Source of the DNA: Bacteroidales bacterium
Lineage (GTDB): Bacteria > Bacteroidota > Bacteroidia > Bacteroidales > B18-G4
Assembly: GCA_023132505.1 (NCBI GenBank)
Contig: JAGLYE010000135.1
Location: 1-5,382 of the forward strand
Direction: 5' to 3'
Length of the DNA: 5,382 nt
The position numbers were made by a program, and so were the translations under genes. Below are positions 1 through 5,382 of this stretch, one piece after another. The number at the start of each line of letters is the position of its first letter. Position 1 is the stretch's first letter. The notes below the pieces were generated by a model. The model had not been told where the DNA came from, made no database searches, and saw only the letters and a program-made list of their open reading frames with translations.

Positions 1-146
1 CATTGTAATAGCTCATCCTTCACAATATTTCCGATAATATCAGCCATTTTTATCGAACGTACTGATTCTTTAGAGCTGATCATCAGGTAATCATTGCATG
101 GATTTGGATAAACCTTCAATGTTTCCGTATTGAGTTCTTCAATACC
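1..146 (-). other. T9SS type A C-terminal sorting domain (partial)
   Basis: From about G1042, directly after the last PKD domain, the protein reads GIEELNTETLKVYPNPCNDY, then ISSKESVRSIKMADIIGNIV. The YPNP motif with a following hydrophobic strand and the x-D-x-x-G-N turn is the start of the Por secretion system (T9SS) sorting domain, TIGR04183 type. Only about 48 residues are inside the window. The rest, usually some 35-45 residues ending in a G-x-Y-x-[VI]-type strand and a short basic end, would lie beyond it. Confidence 0.9.
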
Positions 147-3100
147 TACAAGCACCGTGATGTAATTTACCTTTGCGATAGAATCAGAACCACCGGGTCC
201 TGTTGATTTCAGGCTGACGGTATAATTACCGGAATTTTGGTAAGTATGTGCAGGGTGTTGTATCGTAGAGGTAACACCATCTCCGAAATACCATTTCCAT
301 TGTGATACTGCACCGGAGGTGAGATCAGTGAAGTTCACCAGCAAGGGAAAAAATCCAGATGTGGGATTTCCAACGAAGTTTGCTATGGGTGGCAGATGGG
401 ATACAAGGATATAATCTGTTTTTGTATGCGTATCAGTACCTCCCGGCCCTGTAACGTAAAGTGAAACCGTATATAATCCCGGGTCATTGTATATATACTG
501 TGGATTTTGGTCGCTGGAGGTATCCCCGTTGCCAAAGTCCCAACTCCAGGTATCAACAGAGTCAACTGACAGATCGGTAAAGTTCACGGTAAGCGGAGCC
601 ACACCCGTGGTAACATCAGCAATGAAATCAGCTGTGGGCGGGAAGTAATCAATCTGGATATAGTCGGTCTTGGTGATAGAATCGCTTCCTCCTGGGCCAA
701 CAACAACCAATTGAACTGAGTATAATCCCGGGTTGTTATATGTATTTACCGGGTTTTGCAGGGTGGATGTGTTGCCATCGCCGAAATCCCATGCCCAGCT
801 GGCTATGGTGTTTTGAGAAAGATCTAAGAATGCAACGTCAAGGGGTGGCAAACCTGAAGTTGGAGACCCTGAAAAATCAGCTATAGGGACCGCATAAGGT
901 GAATAAAGGTCAGACGTCCAAACGCCCCTTCCATAGCTTGCTGCATAGATCTTGCTGTCGGTAGGCGTACCGTCGTAATAAATCTCGAGTTCAGTTACAA
1001 CCACATTGGGTAAACCGTCGCTAAACGGTACCCAGCTTCCCCCGTCACGCATCACGTAAACCCCAACATCTGTAGCGGCATATAATTCAATACCAGCATA
1101 CTGATTGTTCTGGATAACACACATCACCGGCAATTGAGGCAATCCTGATGAAATATTTGTCCAGCTTGTACCTCCATTCGTTGTTTCATATACTCCATTG
1201 CTATTATATTCACCCATGGAAACCCATACATGGTCAGGGTTATCATTTTTAACTGCAATATAAGTTATTTGCGAGGATCCCACCGGCAAGTTTGAGGTGA
1301 TGTTGGTCCATGTCTGAGTAGGTCCGCCGCCGTTGGTTGTCCTGTATATATTGCTATGGGTGGCTGCGTAAATATAATTATGGTTACTGGTTGATATTGC
1401 CATATTCTGGAAATCAGTGGAGCCTCCCTGGTTGCTGATCTGTGACCAGGAAGTACCCTGGTTCGTAGTTTTCCAAACATCACTGTATCCAACATAGAGT
1501 GTTTGATTGTTGGTAGGATCCATGATGTAAGGAGTACACCATGCACCCTGGCCGGGAAGGCTACCTGTGATCTGTGTTTTATTAACCCAGTAATCCGTGG
1601 TTCGGTAGATATCACCAAAATATAATGCCCCATATTGTGTGTTCTGATTGGTATAATCGATTATACATTCAAAACCGTCGCCTCCGATGATATCTGTCCA
1701 TACACCACTTAGCCTTGCTTTTGAGCCATTATCCTGTAAACCTAAGATCACTTCATCAGCATTGGTCTGACCTACGCCCAGGCGGTATATCTGTGATATG
1801 GCCATACCATTCGACAGGTGTGACCAGTTAACTCCACCATCAGATGTTTTGTAAAGCCCTCCGTCATTTGCCTCAAATAGAGTAGAGGTACCATTCTGAA
1901 AAGCAAAGAAATGTTTATCGGCATGTACTTCAGGAACCCCACAACCATAAGAATTTGTCCAGTGATTGTTTATGTTCCAATTAAGTCCTCCGTCAGTAGA
2001 TTTCCATGTATTCACTCCTCCAACATAAACCACATTGGCGTTGGTTGGATCAGCGGCGATAACAAGGTCATAGGTTCCTTGTCCATTGTTTGTCCCCGTT
2101 CCATAACAACTCCAGTTAAGCAGATAATTGCCGGAAATGGATCCATTCAAAACCTGAGGATATGAAATTCCACTGTTTGTTGATTTGTAAATACCTTCCA
2201 TACCACCGCTGGTATTGCATACCAGGGCATAAACCCATGTGGGTTGGTTATAGCTTACGGCAAGCTCTGTCCTCCGTCCGGGGTAATTGGCAACTGAGCT
2301 CCAGTTTGCACCGGAATTTGTTGATCGATAAATATATGTGTTTGTCCAACCTTCTGTTGATCCGTATAATGTGGTTGGATCACCCGGCTTAAATTCCATG
2401 TCAATGAATGCCGGACTGCCGGCAATAAAGTTCCAGTTAACCCCGGCATCAACTGTTTTGTATACCCCGATTGTTGTCGCCGCGTAAATGATTTGGTATG
2501 CAGATCCCGGATCCATGAGCAAACGGTTTACCCTGATTTTCTGGCTGGCTGTAAAAGTCAAACCGGTTGTATTCCACGTGGCACCGCCATCTATTGATTT
2601 TAGCACCCCTACACTGTTGTTGTCGTTGCTTTGCTGACCGCCCAGGGACCACATGGAACCGCCATCACGGTCCCCGGTGGCAATGTAAAGAATATCAGGA
2701 CCGGTTACGGGGCTATTAACGAGGATATCGCTCACGCCCAGTACCGGAACAGTATCATTCAGGTTTACCCAGTTGCTTCCATTGTCATTGGTGTACCAGA
2801 TGCCTCCGGATGCTGCCCCGGTATAATATTCATTCGGGCTGTTGGGCACAAAGGCAACGCAATTTAGCCTGCCCAGGCCCGCGTAACCGGCAACAGGTAC
2901 AGTGTATGGTCCCATACCGGTCCAATTACCTCCCTGACTCTTATTTTCGGCAAGAGAAGCATAATACTTATCCAGCTCCTCCATATCAGGGAATTCCCCT
3001 GTTTTAGGATTAACCCTGCTTTCCCAGTACCATTCCCAGCGCTTAAACTGTTTATAATAGGGTGCCTTTACTTTTTCCCCATCCAGCATATAATAGCCGT

Positions 3101-3269
3101 TCTCAACATTAAATGGTTCCCAGTAATCATAAAATGCTTCCTGCATTTCAAAAAAGTTAAGGTTGCCATTTTCCAGTTTATCCTGGGGAAGGTTTTGTAT
3201 CCATTCCTGTGAACAGACCGTACTAAAAAGAAGAAGTGTGGTGAAAACCAAAAGGGTAAAATTTTTCAT
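1..3269 (-). CDS. Secreted Asp-box beta-propeller protein with three PKD domains and a T9SS sorting domain (3' end cut by window)
   Basis: The frame is open from ATG at 3269 to the window start, giving 1089 residues without a stop. Residues 1-20 form a signal peptide. Residues 21-110 form an aromatic-rich module with FKRWEWYWESRVNP near 75-88. From about 115 to 790 there is a repeated beta-propeller with Asp-box motifs ending at W167, W232, W279, W323, Y370, W431, W482, W608, W654, W703 and about W746. It also has QDNG (512-515), GGDGFE (529-534) and a closing YGRGVW (779-784), as in GH74/sortilin-like propellers. PKD domains follow at 796-874, 879-956 and 962-1039, then a T9SS type A sorting domain from about 1042 with YPNP at 1054-1057. 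By family knowledge the protein is exported by Sec, then moved across the outer membrane by T9SS and released or anchored. About 40 residues are probably missing at the C-terminus. The start was chosen for its signal peptide; no Shine-Dalgarno is visible. No catalytic function can be assigned: propellers of this kind may be glycosidases or purely binding or adhesive. Confidence 0.93.
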   Translation of the reverse strand, partial: MKNFTLLVFTTLLLFSTVCSQEWIQNLPQDKLENGNLNFFEMQEAFYDYWEPFNVENGYYMLDGEKVKAPYYKQFKRWEWYWESRVNPKTGEFPDMEELDKYYASLAENKSQGGNWTGMGPYTVPVAGYAGLGRLNCVAFVPNSPNEYYTGAASGGIWYTNDNGSNWVNLNDTVPVLGVSDILVNSPVTGPDILYIATGDRDGGSMWSLGGQQSNDNNSVGVLKSIDGGATWNTTGLTFTASQKIRVNRLLMDPGSAYQIIYAATTIGVYKTVDAGVNWNFIAGSPAFIDMEFKPGDPTTLYGSTEGWTNTYIYRSTNSGANWSSVANYPGRRTELAVSYNQPTWVYALVCNTSGGMEGIYKSTNSGISYPQVLNGSISGNYLLNWSCYGTGTNNGQGTYDLVIAADPTNANVVYVGGVNTWKSTDGGLNWNINNHWTNSYGCGVPEVHADKHFFAFQNGTSTLFEANDGGLYKTSDGGVNWSHLSNGMAISQIYRLGVGQTNADEVILGLQDNGSKARLSGVWTDIIGGDGFECIIDYTNQNTQYGALYFGDIYRTTDYWVNKTQITGSLPGQGAWCTPYIMDPTNNQTLYVGYSDVWKTTNQGTSWSQISNQGGSTDFQNMAISTSNHNYIYAATHSNIYRTTNGGGPTQTWTNITSNLPVGSSQITYIAVKNDNPDHVWVSMGEYNSNGVYETTNGGTSWTNISSGLPQLPVMCVIQNNQYAGIELYAATDVGVYVMRDGGSWVPFSDGLPNVVVTELEIYYDGTPTDSKIYAASYGRGVWTSDLYSPYAVPIADFSGSPTSGLPPLDVAFLDLSQNTIASWAWDFGDGNTSTLQNPVNTYNNPGLYSVQLVVVGPGGSDSITKTDYIQIDYFPPTADFIADVTTGVAPLTVNFTDLSVDSVDTWSWDFGNGDTSSDQNPQYIYNDPGLYTVSLYVTGPGGTDTHTKTDYILVSHLPPIANFVGNPTSGFFPLLVNFTDLTSGAVSQWKWYFGDGVTSTIQHPAHTYQNSGNYTVSLKSTGPGGSDSIAKVNYITVLVGIEELNTETLKVYPNPCNDYLMISSKESVRSIKMADIIGNIVKDELLQ
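153..884 (-). repeat. Three tandem PKD domains, period 83 residues (249 bp)
   Basis: Residues 796-874, 879-956 and 962-1039 are consecutive PKD (Ig-like) domains. Each shows [I/T]A[D/N]F, PL-x-V-x-F-x-DL, W-x-W-[D/Y]-FG-[D/N]-G, Y-x-V-x-L and GPGG-[S/T]-D, followed by YI. The equivalent residues W825/W908/W991 and GPGG at 858/941/1024 are exactly 83 apart, so the linkers are the same length too. Domains 1 and 2 share about 45 of 83 residues when counted by hand. In domain 3 the usual WDFGDG reads WYFGDG. PKD domains in T9SS clients usually act as spacers or mediate binding to polymers or proteins. Confidence 0.93.
1032..2792 (-). repeat. Array of Asp-box (BNR) beta-propeller motifs
   Basis: Residues 160-746 of the secreted protein hold about a dozen copies of the S/T-x-D/N-x-G-x-x-W motif. 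Clear copies are TNDNGSNW (160-167), SIDGGATW (225-232), TVDAGVNW (272-279), STNSGANW (316-323), STDGGLNW (424-431), TSDGGVNW (475-482), TTNQGTSW (601-608) and TTNGGTSW (696-703). STNSGISY (363-370) lacks the tryptophan, and TTDYWVNK (557-564) has lost both the glycine and the tryptophan. Most spacings are 43-65 residues, the size of a propeller blade. About 12 blades would suit two consecutive propellers, as in sortilin-like or GH74 folds, but blade assignment by eye is approximate. Confidence 0.85.
3210..3269 (-). other. Signal peptide of the secreted propeller protein
   Basis: The first 20 residues have one lysine (K2), a hydrophobic core (LLVFTTLLLF, residues 6-15) and a V-C-S end that allows signal peptidase I cleavage before Q21. 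C19 is preceded by S-T-V, which does not fit a lipobox, so a lipoprotein is unlikely. This supports the ATG at 3269 as the start and agrees with the T9SS sorting domain at the other end, since T9SS clients first cross the inner membrane through Sec. Confidence 0.85.
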
Positions 3270-3387
3270 AACAATGAAAATTTGGTCGTTAATTGGGCTA
3301 TCAATGAAGTATAATATTACGTATACGAATAGTATATATATAGGTTACTTCAATTACAAAGTTAAGATGAATCTGAATAGAAAACAA

Positions 3388-3424
3388 CTTACAGAAACTT
3401 AATATAATGTTAAGTAACTGTAAG
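3388..3424. repeat. 37-bp imperfect palindrome (possible operator or RNA hairpin)
   Basis: The left arm, CTTACAG-AA-ACTTAA (3388-3402), is matched by the right arm TTAAGT-AA-CTGTAAG (3410-3424) around the 7-nt centre TATAATG. Thirteen of 15 arm positions pair; the only mismatch is a symmetric 2-nt internal loop (AA/AA on plus, UU/UU on minus). It lies 119 bp upstream of the secreted protein's ATG and 90 bp downstream of the EF-G stop. It could be a binding site for a dimeric regulator or a transcript-end hairpin. It is AT-rich and no U tract follows it on the minus strand, so a standard rho-independent terminator is less likely. Confidence 0.75.
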
Positions 3425-3450
3425 GTAGGGGAATAAGCGTCGTGGAATCT

Positions 3451-3458
3451 TATATTTG
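3451..3458 (+). promoter_or_regulatory. Isolated TATATTTG, Bacteroidota -7-like box
   Basis: TATATTTG matches the Bacteroidota housekeeping -7 consensus TAnnTTTG exactly and is followed by CAGTAAAA. No TTG was found at the expected -33 distance (about 19-21 bp upstream). A transcript from it would run on the plus strand into the 3' end of the EF-G gene as antisense RNA. An 8-bp match can arise by chance in AT-rich DNA. Confidence 0.2.
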
Positions 3459-3467
3459 CAGTAAAAA

Positions 3468-3508
3468 GGGTCGAAATGACTTAAACATTAGGCTTTTGAG
3501 ACAGCCCC
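3468..3508 (-). repeat. Possible half of a dispersed Bacteroidota intergenic repeat
   Basis: On the minus strand this stretch starts with GGGGCTGTCTCAAAAGCC and ends with GTCATTTCGACCC. From memory, both pieces resemble a common intergenic palindromic repeat in Bacteroidota genomes, where GGCTGTCTCAAAA and GTCATTTCGA pieces are mirrored by TTTTGAGACAGCC at the other end. No mirrored partner is present in the window, so this would be a half copy or relic. It starts 5 nt after the EF-G stop codon. The identification rests on recollection of the pattern, not on a search. Confidence 0.4.
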
Positions 3509-3513
3509 AATCA

Positions 3514-5382
3514 TTATTCTTCTTCGCTTTGTTCTTCGTACTCTTTCAGGAGTTTGTCCTGTATATCGCCTGGCACCTGTGCATATTCGGCAAAGGTCAT
3601 TTCATAGGAAGCGCGTCCGCTGGTTAATGAGCTGAGCGCAGTTGAATACCTGTTCATCTCTGCCAGAGGTACGCGTGCTTTAATTGAACCTCCGTCCATA
3701 CCCATGATTATGGCACGACGACTTTGGAGGTCGGTCATTACACCGCCCATTTTATCTTCAGGAACCATAATTTCCACGTCATAGATAGGTTCCATGATCT
3801 TCGGACCTGCTTCCTTAAATGCCAGGCTGAAGGCATTACGGCCTGCCAGCTTGAAGGATATCTCGTTGGAGTCGACAGAGTGCATTTTACCATCATATAC
3901 CATAACCCTGATATCACGGGCGTATGAACCGGTAAGAGGTCCTTGTTCCATGCGTTCCATGATACCTTTTAGGATAGCAGGCAGGAACCTGGCATCGATG
4001 GCACCACCAACAATACAATTATAGAAAATTAGTTTTCCACCCCATTCAAGTTCAATTTCATCTTTACCCCTGACGTTAACGGTAACCTCACTGTCACCCT
4101 TGATGATACTAAGCGGGTTAACAGAGGACATTTTTATCTGTTGCTTCAGCTTAAATTTTTTGGGGTCAGGCATTTCTTCTGTATAAGGTTCAATAAGCAT
4201 ATATACTTCTCCGAACTGACCTGATCCGCCGGATTGTTTTTTGTGCAGGTAATTGGCCTGGGATACCCTGGTGATTGTTTCCCTGTAAGGGATCTTTGGG
4301 GTAAGGAATTCAACCGTGATCTTATATTGGTTTTCCAGATGCCATTTCATGATATTGAGGTGAAGCTCCCCCTGGCCTTCTACGATCAGCTGACGCAATT
4401 CTTTAGAATAACCGGCGATAATGGTCGGATCGGATTTATGCATTTCATTAAGTGCAATACCGAGTTTTTCATCATCAGCCTGGTTCTGGGCCTTGATAGC
4501 CGTGCGGTATTTAGGGTTTGGGAATACAATCGGCTCTATCTCATCATCAGCAGTTTTTAACGAATTGAGGGTATTGTTGGTACGGGTGTTCTTTAACTTG
4601 ATAGTTGCGAAAATGTCACCGGCATATACTTTGTCAAGTTTTTCACGGTTTTTACCGCAGAAAGAAAATAACTGAGAGATTCTTTCTTTGGTGCTTGTAT
4701 TGGCATTATTCATATCCATACTCTCAGTAATCTCGCCGCTATAAAGTTTCAGGAATATCACTTCACCAAGATGGGATTCTATGGTTGTTTTGAAAACAAA
4801 GGCAATAGCAGGGTCTGATGATTTACACAACAGTTCTTTTCCGTCTTTGGTAGTAATGGCCGGCATCTCGTCCGGAGAAGGAGCATTGTTTACAATGAAT
4901 TCCAACAGCCTGTCAACACCCATATCATGTTTTGCGTTGATACACATAACAGGGAAGAACCCCCTGGTGGTAAGACTGGATTTGAGCCCGCTGCTCAATT
5001 CTTCTTCGGTAAGAGTTCCGTTTTCGAAGAAAATCTCCATCAAGGCTTCATCGCTTGCAGCAAGATCTTCGATCATGGCTGCCTGCATCTCTTCTGCTTT
5101 GGATTTTTCATCATCAGGAATATCAAGTATTTCGGCTTTTCCGCCGTCATCGGCATATTTATACATCTTCATCTTAATGAGATCGATGAAAGTGTTAAAC
5201 CCGATACCTGCATTTACGGGATATTGGATAACAGTGATACCTCCGCTAAAAGTTGATTTCATCTGTGCGATGGTCTCATCGAAGTTGGAATTTTCATGTT
5301 CAAGATGATTAACCGCGAAAATGACCGGTGTATTCCTTTTGCTTGCATGGCGCCAGGCAACTTCAGTACCTACCTCAACACC
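3514..5382 (-). CDS. fusA: Elongation factor G paralogue (EF-G2-like), 5' end cut by window
   Basis: The frame is open from the window end to TAA at 3516-3514, followed at once by TGA, giving 622 visible residues. The first visible residues (GVEVGTEVAWRHASKRNTPV) match EF-G just before its G4 motif, so about 100 residues with the P-loop and switches lie outside. Following by position are the rest of the G domain with the G' insert, ending in NAPSP; domain II from about 190; domain III with EGQGELHLNIM (335-345); domain IV with HKKQSGGSGQFGEV (380-393) and the tip GKMHSVDSNE (498-507); domain V from about 528; and an acidic tail. The full protein would be about 720 residues, normal for EF-G. 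It acts in the cytoplasm on ribosomal translocation. G4 reads NHLE instead of NKxD, domain IV has an extra segment, and the domain V motif is EMNRYSTALSS rather than the usual MFGY-T-LRS. These features fit the Bacteroidota EF-G paralogue rather than the housekeeping factor, so the plain symbol is provisional. Confidence 0.93.
   Translation of the reverse strand, partial: GVEVGTEVAWRHASKRNTPVIFAVNHLEHENSNFDETIAQMKSTFSGGITVIQYPVNAGIGFNTFIDLIKMKMYKYADDGGKAEILDIPDDEKSKAEEMQAAMIEDLAASDEALMEIFFENGTLTEEELSSGLKSSLTTRGFFPVMCINAKHDMGVDRLLEFIVNNAPSPDEMPAITTKDGKELLCKSSDPAIAFVFKTTIESHLGEVIFLKLYSGEITESMDMNNANTSTKERISQLFSFCGKNREKLDKVYAGDIFATIKLKNTRTNNTLNSLKTADDEIEPIVFPNPKYRTAIKAQNQADDEKLGIALNEMHKSDPTIIAGYSKELRQLIVEGQGELHLNIMKWHLENQYKITVEFLTPKIPYRETITRVSQANYLHKKQSGGSGQFGEVYMLIEPYTEEMPDPKKFKLKQQIKMSSVNPLSIIKGDSEVTVNVRGKDEIELEWGGKLIFYNCIVGGAIDARFLPAILKGIMERMEQGPLTGSYARDIRVMVYDGKMHSVDSNEISFKLAGRNAFSLAFKEAGPKIMEPIYDVEIMVPEDKMGGVMTDLQSRRAIIMGMDGGSIKARVPLAEMNRYSTALSSLTSGRASYEMTFAEYAQVPGDIQDKLLKEYEEQSEEE

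Larger units (their letters stand above)
3270..3513. other. AT-rich intergenic region between the EF-G paralogue and the secreted protein
   Basis: No credible gene was seen in these 244 bp. Besides the palindrome, repeat-like stretch and TATATTTG box listed separately, it contains an 8-bp palindrome CGTATACG (3320-3327) and an alternating TATATATATA run (3333-3342). The minus-strand promoter of the secreted gene should lie here. The nearest candidate is TTTG at 3360-3357 followed by TA-rich sequence, but no good match to the Bacteroidota TAnnTTTG -7 box was found on that strand. The leader before the ATG (ACCAAATTTTCATTGTT) has no Shine-Dalgarno. The EF-G gene lacks a convincing intrinsic terminator: GGCT/AGCC arms near 3491-3506 form a 4-bp stem without a following U tract. 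Confidence 0.7.

Noticed and set aside
1265..1633. Minus-strand open frame of 122 codons
   Set aside because: It lies in another frame inside the propeller gene, whose own frame reads through with Asp-box motifs.
1032..2792. Sialidase (neuraminidase) function from the Asp-boxes
   Set aside because: No FRIP/RIP motif or arginine triad could be made out. Asp-boxes occur in many non-sialidase propellers, and QDNG and GGDG point to the sortilin/GH74-like group.
3210..3269. Lipoprotein signal because of Cys19
   Set aside because: The residues before the cysteine (S-T-V) do not fit the lipobox, and a T9SS sorting domain supplies another route to the surface.
3163..3402. Plus-strand open frame of 79 codons covering the spacer
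   Set aside because: It starts inside the signal-peptide end of the secreted gene in antisense, runs through AT-rich noncoding sequence and shows no recognisable protein features.
3486..3508. Rho-independent terminator of the EF-G gene
   Set aside because: Only a 4-bp GGCT/AGCC stem forms, and TAATGTTTAA follows instead of a U tract.
3514..5262. ATG at 5262 as the start of the EF-G gene (582 residues)
   Set aside because: The frame stays open upstream to the window end and encodes recognisable EF-G sequence before and across the G4 position, so this ATG is internal.
4781..5308. Plus-strand open frame of 175 codons
   Set aside because: It is antisense to well-conserved EF-G coding sequence; its serine-rich translation resembles no family.

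Overview
The window looks like a piece of a Bacteroidota chromosome. Three things point there: a secreted protein that ends in a type IX secretion (T9SS) sorting domain with a YPNP motif, an elongation factor G of the divergent type common in that phylum, and start regions without a clear Shine-Dalgarno sequence. The sequence alone does not place it below phylum level. No RNA gene, CRISPR array, intact insertion sequence or phage gene was seen.

Two large genes lie on the minus strand, and both run off the window. Reading in the direction of transcription (high to low coordinates), the first (3514-5382) is an EF-G-like translation GTPase paralogue. Its N-terminal P-loop part is cut off by the window end, and 622 residues plus a TAA-TGA tandem stop are visible. 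Its G4 nucleotide-specificity motif reads NHLE instead of NKxD, and it carries an expansion of about 40 residues in domain IV. This resembles the Bacteroidota EF-G2 type rather than the housekeeping factor.

A 244-bp AT-rich intergenic region (3270-3513) follows. It holds a 37-bp imperfect palindrome (15-nt arms, 13 matching pairs), a stretch resembling one half of a dispersed Bacteroidota intergenic repeat, and an isolated TATATTTG box on the plus strand.

The second gene (1-3269) encodes an exported protein with 1089 residues visible. Its order is: signal peptide, conserved aromatic-rich N-terminal module, a long run of Asp-box (BNR) beta-propeller blades of the sortilin/GH74-like kind, three PKD domains at an exact 83-residue period, and the start of a T9SS type A sorting domain cut by the window start.

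The genes share a strand, but the 244-bp gap and unrelated roles (cytoplasmic translation; cell surface or secreted) give no reason to think they work together. The window is mostly explained by known families. The points most worth a second look are the altered GTPase motif in the EF-G paralogue and the structured intergenic region.
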